From positions 2,474,001 through 2,538,000 of the forward strand of contig CP143946.1 of the NCBI GenBank assembly GCA_036419695.1: a stretch of DNA of 64,000 nt, in the 5' to 3' direction. The DNA comes from [Clostridium] symbiosum (GTDB taxonomy: Bacteria; Bacillota; Clostridia; Lachnospirales; Lachnospiraceae). The notes under the pieces were generated by a model, which searched no databases, was not told the origin of the DNA, and was given only the letters and a program-made list of their open reading frames with translations. Below, piece after piece: positions 34,171 through 42,120 of this stretch. Numbering within the stretch: position 1 is the stretch's first letter; every line of letters starts with the position of its first letter. The position numbers and the translations under genes were made by a program.

Positions 34171-35130
34171 ATGAGTGAGCAGAATATACTGGAGGTCAGA
34201 GACCTCACAAAACATTTTAAAGCAGGCGGCAAACAGATGGTTCACGCGGTGGACGGCGTGAACCTGACGCTGAAAAAGGGAAGGACGCTGGGACTGGTCG
34301 GAGAATCCGGCTGCGGCAAATCAAGCTGTGCCAGGACGATTATCAGGATGTATGACCCAACCTCGGGAGAGATTTTCCTGGACGGAGAGAACATCACGAA
34401 GTTAAGCCAGAAACAGTTAAAACCATATAGAAAAAAGATGCAGATGATTTTCCAGGATCCCTATTCCTCCCTCAATGCCAGGATGACGGTCCGCGACATC
34501 ATTGCCGAGCCTCTCGTGGCCCACGGCATTGTGAAAAAGAAGGATCAGTCGAATGACCTCGTCTATCCGATGCTGGAACGCGTGGGCCTTACAAAGGAAC
34601 ATGCCAACCGGTACGCCCATGAATTTTCCGGCGGCCAGAGGCAGCGTGTGGGAATTGCAAGAGCGCTGATCCTGCAGCCCGAGCTGGTAATCTGCGATGA
34701 GCCGATTTCCGCCCTGGATGTCTCAATCCAGGCGCAGGTTATCAACCTCTTAAAAGATTTCCAGGATGAAAAGGGCGTTTCCTACCTTTTCATTGCCCAT
34801 GATCTGTCCATGGTGCGTTACGTATCGGACGACGTGGGTGTCATGTACCTGGGGCAGCTGGTGGAGGTCAGCGATGCCGGGGAGATATACAGGAACCCTC
34901 TTCACCCGTACACAAAGGGGCTTTTAGGAAGTATTCCCGTGGCGAACCCAAAGCTTGCCAGACAGAAAGAAAAAAGCAGTATTGAGGGAGACATCCCGAG
35001 TCCGATTCATCCGCCCTCGGGCTGCCGTTTCCATACGAGATGTCCGTATGCGACAAAGGCCTGCAGCGAGGCGGTACCGCAGATGAAGGATGTGGGAAGC
35101 GGGCATATGGTGGCCTGCCACTTATACTGA
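34171..35130 (+). CDS. oppF: Oligopeptide ABC transporter ATPase (OppF type)
   Basis: 319 residues. Walker A GESGCGKSSCART, Q-loop MIFQDPYSSLNARM, signature FSGGQRQRVGIARAL, Walker B LVICDEPISALDVS, H-loop FIAHDL. The C-terminal domain has the usual GCRFHTRCPYATKAC cysteine cluster, probably an iron-sulfur site as in other Opp/Dpp ATPases (family knowledge). It follows oppD by 9 bp. Confidence 0.95.
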   Translation: MSEQNILEVRDLTKHFKAGGKQMVHAVDGVNLTLKKGRTLGLVGESGCGKSSCARTIIRMYDPTSGEIFLDGENITKLSQKQLKPYRKKMQMIFQDPYSSLNARMTVRDIIAEPLVAHGIVKKKDQSNDLVYPMLERVGLTKEHANRYAHEFSGGQRQRVGIARALILQPELVICDEPISALDVSIQAQVINLLKDFQDEKGVSYLFIAHDLSMVRYVSDDVGVMYLGQLVEVSDAGEIYRNPLHPYTKGLLGSIPVANPKLARQKEKSSIEGDIPSPIHPPSGCRFHTRCPYATKACSEAVPQMKDVGSGHMVACHLY

Positions 35131-35211
35131 TGCGATTGATGTGACGGCGTCTTAGGAAATAAAGAAAAGCGCGCCTTCAACATAAAAATTCCATGAAGGA
35201 GGAGCAATATT

Positions 35212-36912
35212 ATGAAAAAGAAAGTAAGTCTGCTTTTAGCCCTCGGCCTTGTGGGCACAACGGTGCTTTCCGGCTGCGGCGGCGGTGGAAGCAAAGCCAC
35301 GGAGCCACAGACCATTGCGGAAGCAACGACGGAGGCTGCAGGAAGTGAGGCTTCCACAGAAGGAGCCGGAGATACGCTTGCAGACAAACAGGAGATGACA
35401 TTTGTCCTCAATAATGAACCGGATTCCATTGATCCGACCGTTACCAGCAACTCATTTGCCACACCGTTCCTGGCAAACTGTTTTGAAGGCCTTGTTACCT
35501 ACGATGAGAGCGGCGAGGTAGTTCCGGGCAATGCAGAGTCATGGGAGTCCAACGACGACCTGACCGTATACACCTTCCATTTAAGAGACGGATTAAAGTG
35601 GAGCGATGGAAGTGATTTGACGGCAAACGACTATGTTTATTCCGCACTCCGCGTCCTGACACCATCCACAACGGCCCAGTACCTCAATATGATTTCCGAC
35701 TATGTTGTAAACGGCGAAGAATATTATGAAGGTAAAGTGGGAGCCGAGGAAGTCGGTGTGAAAGCGCTGGATGACCATACCTTAGAGTACACGTTAAAGG
35801 CTCCGTGCCCATACTTTGTCGATCTGGTAAGCATGCAGGTATATTTACCTGTACAGAAAGCTGCAGTTGAAGCAAACGGAGATAAATGGACACAGTCTGC
35901 CGATTCTTATATCAGCAACGGACCGTTCAAGGTTACCCAGATTAACATGGGCGAGAGCTATGTCCTTGAGAAAAATGAAAATTACTGGAATGCAGAGAAT
36001 GTAACGCTTGAAAAACTTACATACCGCTATATCCTCGACACTTCAACTGCCCTTACCGCATTTGAGAACGGTGAAGTAGACGGCGTCAGAATGGTTCCGT
36101 CCGGTGACATTGCCCGCCTGAAAGCAGAAAAATCCGGCCTCAACACAGCGCCAATCTATGGTACCGTATATTACAATTTCAACTGCGAAAAAGAGCCGTA
36201 TAATAACCCGCTGGTAAGAAAGGCATTAAACCTTGCCATCGACCGTGATGCCCTCATCAACAACGTGGCACAGTTAGACGCCGTTCCGGCATTCAGCTTC
36301 TATGCCCCTGGCTATGTGGTTGACGGAAAAGATCTGACGGACGGCCGTTCTGATTTCGGCTTATCCTCTACGGCAAATCCGGAAGAGGCAAAGAAAGCGC
36401 TTGCAGAAGCAGGATACCCGGAAGGAGAAGGATTCCCAACCATACAGCTTTCTTTCTACTCCGATGACAATGTAAAGAAGATTGCAGAGGCAATTAAGGA
36501 GATGTGGGAGCAGAATCTCGGCATTAAGGTAGAAGTAAGTTCCGCCGACTGGGCTGTATTCTACAGCGACGTCCAGGCAGGCAACTACGAAGTGGCCGCC
36601 ATGGGCTGGGGCGCCGATTACATTAACCCGATGAGCTTCTTACCGCTCTTATACACCAATGATATTACAAACAATGCGAATTACAGCAACGCAGAGTACG
36701 ACGCTACGGTAGATCAGATTAAAGTTGAAAAAGATCCGGCCAAATTTGCCGAGCTGGTGAAGAAGGCAGATGAGATCGCTTCCTCAGAATATGCAGTTCT
36801 GCCTCTGTACTACAAGGCTGAGAACTTCCTGTTAAAGGATTATGTAAAGGGCGTTTATATGACCTCTTCTTCCAACCTCTATTTCAAGGATGCAAAGGTT
36901 ATGGCTAAATAA
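35212..36912 (+). CDS. oppA: Family 5 extracellular solute-binding lipoprotein (OppA/DppA type)
   Basis: 566 residues. The N terminus is a lipoprotein signal (MKKKVSLLLALGLVGTTVLS, then the lipobox Cys at ~22) followed by a Gly/Ser/Thr-rich tether (to ~62). The SBP_bac_5 fold follows: EPDSIDPTVTSNSFA, YTFHLRDGLKWSDGSDLTAND, YVLEKNENYWN and VRKALNLAIDRDALIN. It captures peptides for the OppBCDF importer. The gene is last in the operon, 81 bp after oppF, with AAGGAGGAG upstream. Confidence 0.95.
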   Translation: MKKKVSLLLALGLVGTTVLSGCGGGGSKATEPQTIAEATTEAAGSEASTEGAGDTLADKQEMTFVLNNEPDSIDPTVTSNSFATPFLANCFEGLVTYDESGEVVPGNAESWESNDDLTVYTFHLRDGLKWSDGSDLTANDYVYSALRVLTPSTTAQYLNMISDYVVNGEEYYEGKVGAEEVGVKALDDHTLEYTLKAPCPYFVDLVSMQVYLPVQKAAVEANGDKWTQSADSYISNGPFKVTQINMGESYVLEKNENYWNAENVTLEKLTYRYILDTSTALTAFENGEVDGVRMVPSGDIARLKAEKSGLNTAPIYGTVYYNFNCEKEPYNNPLVRKALNLAIDRDALINNVAQLDAVPAFSFYAPGYVVDGKDLTDGRSDFGLSSTANPEEAKKALAEAGYPEGEGFPTIQLSFYSDDNVKKIAEAIKEMWEQNLGIKVEVSSADWAVFYSDVQAGNYEVAAMGWGADYINPMSFLPLLYTNDITNNANYSNAEYDATVDQIKVEKDPAKFAELVKKADEIASSEYAVLPLYYKAENFLLKDYVKGVYMTSSSNLYFKDAKVMAK

Positions 36913-36944
36913 CTGCATAACTTTAGGAGAGCAGAGGGAAAACG

Positions 36945-37433
36945 ATGAAATGTGTGATTACAACAGAAGGTTTCGGCGAGATGGTCTTTGAACTCTACCC
37001 GGAGCATGCGCCGCTCACGGTGAAAAACTTTGTCGATACGGCGGAAAGCGGGTTCTACGACGGCCTTGCCTGGTGCCGGATTGTGAAGGATTATGTGATT
37101 CAGTCGGGTTCTCCCGACAACGATATCATGACGGACAGTGACTGGCATATCAAAGGCGAATTTGAGGAAAACGGGATACACAATCCGATTCCCCATATAA
37201 GAGGCGCCATCTCCATGGCCCGCGACGACGGCTTTGACACGGCGGGCACCCAGTTTTTTGTGGTGCATAAAGATGCCCACAAGCTGGACGGCCGTTACGC
37301 CGCTTTCGGGCAGATGGTATCCGGCTTTGAGGTGCTCGACAGGATTGCCGGACTTCCTACTTCCGGGGCCGAGACGTGGAATAAGCCGGTGGAAATGCCG
37401 GTGATGAGTTCCGTGAAGATTGAAAGAGAATAA
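36945..37433 (+). CDS. Peptidyl-prolyl cis-trans isomerase, cyclophilin type
   Basis: 162 residues, a compact cytoplasmic cyclophilin with no signal peptide. Catalytic and binding motifs: NFVDTAESGFYDGLAWCRIV, GAISMARDDGFDTAGTQFFV (Arg and Phe of the active site region) and LDGRYAAFGQMVSG. It assists protein folding. It follows oppA by 32 bp and is probably read through from the operon. Confidence 0.93.
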   Translation: MKCVITTEGFGEMVFELYPEHAPLTVKNFVDTAESGFYDGLAWCRIVKDYVIQSGSPDNDIMTDSDWHIKGEFEENGIHNPIPHIRGAISMARDDGFDTAGTQFFVVHKDAHKLDGRYAAFGQMVSGFEVLDRIAGLPTSGAETWNKPVEMPVMSSVKIERE

Positions 37434-37452
37434 GAGACAGGGAAATGAGTGC

Positions 37453-37488
37453 GGTGGAGGTTCCGGTTTGGGGATCTCCACTGTTTTT
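37453..37488 (+). terminator. Terminator after the cyclophilin gene
   Basis: GGTGGAG pairs with CTCCACT over a GTTCCGG...GAT loop, followed by GTTTTTCT. It closes the opp-cyclophilin transcript. Confidence 0.7.
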
Positions 37489-37558
37489 CTATGGGGTAGT
37501 TGAGAGGCGAGGACGCCTCTGTAGGATGGCGGACGGGGGAGTGGGAGGTTGTGTATGA

Positions 37559-37760
37559 GTCTTCAGTCCCGGTTTGTAGGGTGTGGTGAGGGGGAATCCA
37601 GGAGAAAAGATTCCTACGGGGACTCGCTTCCGCTTGTGGAGCGCACAGCGGATGCTAAGACGTCAAAGAACGCCGTCTAAGCACCGGCGGGCTCCAATGT
37701 CCCCTTCGGAATCTTTTCTCCTTCCTTCCCCCCGGGCAGGTTGTCGACGGGACTGAAGAC
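37559..37760 (+). repeat. Structured TIR element A, copy 4 (forward)
   Basis: 202 bp with TIRs that extend to GAGTC...GACTC. Arms 37601-37623 and 37699-37721 pair perfectly in their outer part, with sequence that differs from copies 1 and 2 on both sides. The apical hairpin is AGACG/CGTCT. The outer helix is GATGGCGGACGGGG (37525-37538) with CCCCGTCCGTCATC (37777-37790). Confidence 0.85.
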
Positions 37761-38142
37761 TCAGGCAGGGCTGTTGCCCCGTCCGTCATCTTCAGGGGCT
37801 GATTGTCTCTTTCGTCAAGTACGAAGAAGGTATTGTCGCGGCCACTATTTGGTAATGATTCTTTCATTCCGTCAAGGGGCAGAAGGATTGCCGCTGCCAC
37901 CGTATTCATTCGAAAGTTAAATAACTGGCTCCTGTACAATACGAGATTATATATGTCAGGATAGCTTAATATTAGATTGTTCTAAAACTTAGGCTCCGAT
38001 TTGGCGTCAGGTTCTGTCCGAGATTCCGGTAGAATGAAAACTATCACCACCGAGTCGTGGTCGCGATAAGAGCTTCCCCTGCATTTGACAAAAGAGACAA
38101 TCAGGCTCTGAAAATGACGGACGGGGCGATCCCCTTCGCTGA
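37761..38142. other. Spacer between A copies 4 and 5; no gene seen
   Basis: Its two ends are inverted copies of each other (GATTGTCTCTTTCGTCAA at the left, TTGACAAAAGAGACAATC at the right). The conserved unit therefore extends well past the TIR core. The middle (about 37920-38030) is unique and shows no gene. Confidence 0.55.
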
Positions 38143-38336
38143 GTCTTCAGTCCCGCCGACAATCTGCCCGGGGAAGGAGAAAACTTTCCGAAGGGGACAT
38201 TGGAATCCGCCGGTGCTTGATGAGGTATTTTCGAATCTAGCACCCGCTGCGCATTCCACAAGCGGGAGCGGGTCCCCGTAGGAAATTTTTCTCCTGGATT
38301 CCCCCTCACCACCCCCTACCAACCGGGACTGAAGAC
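38143..38336 (-). repeat. Structured TIR element A, copy 5 (reverse)
   Basis: 194 bp, opposite to copy 4, with the same TIR and loop strings. With copy 4 and flanks it makes a ~900-bp inverted repeat from GTAGTTGAGA near 37497 to TCTCAACTAA near 38389-38398. Outer helix 38114-38126 with 38356-38368. Confidence 0.85.
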
Positions 38337-38441
38337 TCATCCACCCAACCCACCACCCCGTCCGCCATCTTCCAGAGGCGTCCTCACATCTCAACTAATT
38401 CCCTGAAGCATGATTGCAGTATGGTAAAAAAGCAGATCTTT

Positions 38442-38450
38442 TGTTATAAT
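38442..38450 (+). promoter_or_regulatory. Extended -10 promoter ahead of cobT
   Basis: TGTTATAAT, an extended -10 box (TGnTATAAT) without a good -35, 84 bp upstream of cobT. No B12 box was seen in the leader. Confidence 0.5.
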
Positions 38451-38533
38451 AAATCTGTTTTACGGATAACGGCTTAACGATTGACGAAAGATGACGTCCG
38501 ACAGGCGGCAGAGCGGAACAGAGAGTGAATAAA

Positions 38534-39706
38534 ATGACAACGGTTAAGGAAACAGAGAAAGATTTAAAGATAGAACCGGCGAAACAGGTAGAAATAAGCT
38601 GGGAAATGTTCAGGGAGTGGCCGGAAGACAGGCTGGCGGCCCTGTTTGAGGAAAGATGCAGAGAGATTATCCCACCGGATCGGATTGCAGCCGAGAAGGC
38701 GGCGTTTCGGTGGAGCAAGGTGGCCAAGCCGTTAGGGAGTCTCGGGGTGCTGGAGGATGATATTACCCGGATAGCCGGAATGACCGGCTATCCGGCGGTG
38801 CGGATTGATAAAAAGGCCCTGGTGATTTTCTGCTCCGATAACGGAGTGGTGGAGGAGGGCGTCACCCAGGCGGGACAGGATGTGACGGCCGCCGTTACGG
38901 CCAATTTTACCCGGGGAGACAGCTGCGCCTGCCTGATGGCGGAAAAGGCTGGAGTGGACATATTTCCCGTGGATATCGGCGTGGCCTGCGAGATTGGCGA
39001 AACGGGAGAGGCCCATCCGCTGACTGACCGCAAGATCAGGAGGGGAACATCGAATTTTGTTAAGGAACCCGCTATGACGGGAAGGGAGGTTCTCCTGGCC
39101 GTTCTTGCGGGGATTGATATGGTAAGGGAATTAAAAGGCAAAGGTTATCAGATCATTGCAACGGGCGAGATGGGGATCGGCAACACGACGACGAGCAGCG
39201 CGGTGGCCGCTGTTCTTTTAGGGGTGGATCCTGCGGAGGTGACGGGAAGAGGAGCCGGGCTCAGCAGTGAAGGCCTGGAACGGAAGATCCTGGCCATCCG
39301 GAAAGGGATTGGGCTTCACAGGCCGGATCCGGAAAATGGGCTGGATGTCCTGGCTAAAGTAGGCGGTTTTGATTTGGCCGGGCTTGCGGGCGTATTTCTG
39401 GGCGGGGCCATTTACCATATCCCGGTCGTTATCGACGGATTCATATCGGCAGCAGCAGCAGCGGCGGCAGCGGCCATCCAAGAGACGGCGGCGGACTATA
39501 TGCTGGCCGCCCATGTTTCGGCGGAACCGGCGGGCAGGAGGATGCTGGGATTTCTCGGCAAAAAACCTGCTATAGAGGCCGGAATGTGCCTTGGAGAGGG
39601 AACGGGGGCGGTGGCCTTATTCCCGCTTCTCGATATGACTTTGGCCGTCTACGAAAAAATGTGTACCTTTTCCGATATGGAAATTGAAGAATATAAGCCG
39701 CTGTGA
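38534..39706 (+). CDS. cobT: Nicotinate-nucleotide:dimethylbenzimidazole phosphoribosyltransferase
   Basis: About 390 residues; it makes alpha-ribazole phosphate, the lower ligand of cobalamin. Seen are KPLGSLGVLEDDITRIAGM, VIFCSDNGVVEEGVTQAGQDVT, GEMGIGNTTTSSAVAAVLLG and the catalytic Glu of MCLGEGTGAVALFPLLDM. An Ala-rich run (SAAAAAAAAAIQE) is present near residue 315. The start at 38534 (ATG) or 38525 (GTG) is uncertain because the ribosome site is weak (AGAGAG). First gene of the late-cobalamin cluster. Confidence 0.94.
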   Translation: MTTVKETEKDLKIEPAKQVEISWEMFREWPEDRLAALFEERCREIIPPDRIAAEKAAFRWSKVAKPLGSLGVLEDDITRIAGMTGYPAVRIDKKALVIFCSDNGVVEEGVTQAGQDVTAAVTANFTRGDSCACLMAEKAGVDIFPVDIGVACEIGETGEAHPLTDRKIRRGTSNFVKEPAMTGREVLLAVLAGIDMVRELKGKGYQIIATGEMGIGNTTTSSAVAAVLLGVDPAEVTGRGAGLSSEGLERKILAIRKGIGLHRPDPENGLDVLAKVGGFDLAGLAGVFLGGAIYHIPVVIDGFISAAAAAAAAAIQETAADYMLAAHVSAEPAGRRMLGFLGKKPAIEAGMCLGEGTGAVALFPLLDMTLAVYEKMCTFSDMEIEEYKPL

Positions 39707-39723
39707 GGACGGCTTCAGACGGT

Positions 39724-39778
39724 AGACAAACTATATTTTCCGTATATCGGGAGTTTGAGGGTGTAACCCTCAGTTTTT
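39724..39778 (+). terminator. Hairpin with T tract between cobT and cobU, part of repeat C
   Basis: TGAGGGT-GTA-ACCCTCA then GTTTTT (39756-39778). The 50 bases from GACAAACTATATTTT to CCCTCA recur with few changes at 55084-55132. It may act as an attenuator within the cob operon. Confidence 0.55.
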
Positions 39779-39805
39779 CTTTATGGATGGAAAGGCGGGA
39801 ATAAG

Positions 39806-40381
39806 ATGATGCATGTTGTGACGGGAGGCAGCGGGAGCGGTAAATCGGAATATGCGGAGCGCCTGATCTCGGAGAATGCATCAGGGCCTCTGATTTACGT
39901 GGCGACGATGATGGTATGGGATCGGGAGGGAGAGGAGAGAGTCAGACGGCACCGGAGTATGAGGGCTGACCGGGGATTTATTACGGTGGAACGGTATACA
40001 AAGCTTAAATCCCTCGACCTTTCTAAGGCCTGTGCGGAGCCGGTTTCCAGCGGCCGCCCCGATCCTTTTTCTGCGGAAAAGACGGTCTGCGGCAGGGATG
40101 CGTCCGTGCTGCTCGAATGCATGTCCAACCTGGTTTCCAATGAATTCTACCGGGATGAGGGAAATGCCCTGTCGGAAATTCTGGATGGAATTGAATCGCT
40201 GCGCTCCGGCTGCCGGGAGCTTGTAATTGTAACGAATGAGGTATTCAGCGATGGGACGGAGTACTCCGATGAGACGATGCGGTATATTGCGCTTCTGGGC
40301 GAAGTAAACCGTCTGCTGGGAGGAATGGCCGATACGGTGACGGAAGTCGTATATGGGATTCCCGTCAGGATAAAAGGTTAG
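39806..40381 (+). CDS. cobU: Adenosylcobinamide kinase / adenosylcobinamide-phosphate guanylyltransferase
   Basis: 191 residues. P-loop VTGGSGSGKSEYAE at the N terminus, then YVATMMVWDREGEERVRRHR, whose His matches the guanylylated His of CobU, and RADRGFITVE. The C-terminal part VIVTNEVFSDG to MADTVTEVVYGIPVRIK keeps TNEV but lacks the usual GxVP loop, as in a Firmicutes subtype. It activates cobinamide for CobS. A second, shorter relative lies at 41618 in the same operon. Confidence 0.88.
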   Translation: MMHVVTGGSGSGKSEYAERLISENASGPLIYVATMMVWDREGEERVRRHRSMRADRGFITVERYTKLKSLDLSKACAEPVSSGRPDPFSAEKTVCGRDASVLLECMSNLVSNEFYRDEGNALSEILDGIESLRSGCRELVIVTNEVFSDGTEYSDETMRYIALLGEVNRLLGGMADTVTEVVYGIPVRIKG

Positions 40382-40410
40382 AAATACCGGGAGAAGGAGA
40401 ACATGAGAGT

Positions 40411-41181
40411 ATGAATTTGCTTGGAAGCTTTGTGATTGCGCTGTCTATGTATTCCAGGATACCGATGCCCCAGGTGGAGTGGACCAAGGAACGCATGAGA
40501 TATGCCATGTGCTTTTTTCCGATAATCGGGCTTATTTCGGGCGGCGTTCTGATTCTGTTTACCTGGGCGGCGTCTGCCGCAGGGGCGGGAACCGTCTTTA
40601 AGACGCTTGGGGGAGTGGCGGTGCCGCTTCTCATCACGGGAGGGATCCATATGGACGGTTTTCTGGATGTGACGGATGCCAGGCGATCCTATGGATCCAG
40701 GGAGAAAAAACTGGAAATATTAAAGGATCCCCACACGGGGGCCTTTGCCATCATCGGCCTCGGTGTATATCTGCTCCTCTACGGTGCTGCGTTTTCGGAA
40801 CTGGAATTTGAGGATATCTGTCTTTTGACGTTTATTTTTATCGGAGAACGGGCTCTCAGCGGCCTGTCCGTGGTCAGTTTTCCAAAGGCAAAGAAAGATG
40901 GACTGGCGGCAGAGTTTTCCGGCGCTGCAGTAAAAAGAACGGTACAGGGGGTGATGGCGCTTTATCTGTGTGTTACTTCCGCCGGGCTGCTATCCGTCGG
41001 AGGCGCCGTCACGGGATTGGCCTGCATTGCGGCGGCCTGCGCCGTGTTTTACTATTACTACAGAATGTGCATGAAGGAGTTCGGTGGCATGACGGGAGAT
41101 CTGGCCGGGTATTTTTTACAGAGCGCGGAGCTTACGCTTGTCATGGTTCTGGCCGTATGCCGGATGACAGGGCTTCATTGA
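40411..41181 (+). CDS. cobS: Adenosylcobinamide-GDP ribazoletransferase (cobalamin synthase)
   Basis: 256 residues, an integral membrane enzyme that joins adenosylcobinamide-GDP to alpha-ribazole (phosphate). Typical marks: YSRIPMPQVEW near the N terminus, GGIHMDGFLDVTDARRSY (the metal-binding HxDGxxDxxD), DPHTGAFAIIGLG and several helices. It follows cobU by 29 bp. Confidence 0.93.
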   Translation: MNLLGSFVIALSMYSRIPMPQVEWTKERMRYAMCFFPIIGLISGGVLILFTWAASAAGAGTVFKTLGGVAVPLLITGGIHMDGFLDVTDARRSYGSREKKLEILKDPHTGAFAIIGLGVYLLLYGAAFSELEFEDICLLTFIFIGERALSGLSVVSFPKAKKDGLAAEFSGAAVKRTVQGVMALYLCVTSAGLLSVGGAVTGLACIAAACAVFYYYYRMCMKEFGGMTGDLAGYFLQSAELTLVMVLAVCRMTGLH

Positions 41182-41203
41182 AGGAAGTATGAGGGAGGAT
41201 TCT

Positions 41204-41587
41204 ATGTTTTGTTTCGATAAAATACACCATGTTGCAATTATTGTTTCGGATTACAAAAAATCCAGGGAGTTCTATGTGGATAAGCTGGGTTTTGAGGTTA
41301 TCAGGGAAAATTACAGGGAGCAGAGAGGCGACTATAAACTGGATCTGAGACTGGGCGATTGTGAACTGGAGATCTTCGGCATCCCGGGCAGTCCGGAACG
41401 GCTTAATTATCCGGAGGCCTGCGGCCTGCGCCATCTGGCCTTCAAGGTGGATTCCATGGAGGAGGCCGTAAGGGCGTTACATGAGCTGGGTATTGAAACC
41501 GAACCGGTCCGCATCGATGAGTTTACAGACAGGAAAATGACATTTTTTAAGGATCCCGATGGTCTTCCCCTGGAACTGCACGAATAA
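41204..41587 (+). CDS. VOC family (glyoxalase-fold) protein
   Basis: 127 residues, a single vicinal-oxygen-chelate domain of two beta-alpha-beta3 halves. The metal ligands are in IHHVAIIVSDY (His), LRHLAFKVD (His) and LPLELHE (Glu). It resembles the GloA2/YwkD/SMU1112c group, whose substrate is uncertain. ATG 41204 follows GAGGGAGG at the right distance; an ATG at 41189 overlaps that site. Its place inside the cobalamin operon may be accidental or may mark an unrecognised step. Confidence 0.85.
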   Translation: MFCFDKIHHVAIIVSDYKKSREFYVDKLGFEVIRENYREQRGDYKLDLRLGDCELEIFGIPGSPERLNYPEACGLRHLAFKVDSMEEAVRALHELGIETEPVRIDEFTDRKMTFFKDPDGLPLELHE

Positions 41588-41617
41588 AAACAGTCTGGGA
41601 AGGGATGGAAAAGAAGG

Positions 41618-42067
41618 ATGATTTTTATTATCGGAGGGCAGTCCCAGGGGAAAACGGAATTTGCCTTGGAATTCTGCGGAAGAAGAAAAAAGATGGAAAC
41701 GGGTAGCGTCTCAGAACCCGGCAAAGCGTCGGCAGACAGCGGTTTTTCCATATTGGATGAAACCGTGGCGGACGGCCGCACATCGGAATATGAAGAGGCA
41801 ATGACGGCTCCATTTATCATTCATCTGGAATGCTATATCCGGCGGCTGATGGAAGAAGGAAAGGATCCGGCCGGATTTGCGCAACGTCTAATGTCCGAAA
41901 ACGGCAGGGCAGTCGTAACGGCCAATGAAATCGGGTATGGAGTCGTTCCGGCCGATGCGTTTTTGCGGGAATACCGCGAGATAGACGGCCGCATCTGCCA
42001 GAAAATAGCCGCGTTTTCCGACGAGGTCTACCGGGTTGTATGCGGCCTCGGAACAAGGATTAAATAA
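41618..42067 (+). CDS. CobU-like protein, short paralogue lacking the guanylylated histidine
   Basis: 149 residues. It has a P-loop IIGGQSQGKTEFALEF and a good CobU C terminus (VVTANEIGYGVVPADAFLRE, then DGRICQKIAAFSDEVYRVV and GLGTRIK), so it belongs to the CobU family. The segment that carries the guanylylated His in CobU is replaced by an unrelated stretch (GSVSEPGKASADSGFS). It keeps the C-terminal loop that the full-length cobU nearby has lost. It could be a kinase-only form, a partner subunit or a degenerate copy. Confidence 0.75.
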   Translation: MIFIIGGQSQGKTEFALEFCGRRKKMETGSVSEPGKASADSGFSILDETVADGRTSEYEEAMTAPFIIHLECYIRRLMEEGKDPAGFAQRLMSENGRAVVTANEIGYGVVPADAFLREYREIDGRICQKIAAFSDEVYRVVCGLGTRIK

Positions 42068-42120
42068 TGGGATAGAACGGTTCGGTCTGTATTCTGAACC
42101 GTGATGATTGGAGAAATAGG

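Noticed and set aside
38401..38533. Cobalamin riboswitch ahead of cobT
   Set aside because: No B12-box-like string was recognised; only an extended -10 promoter is visible.
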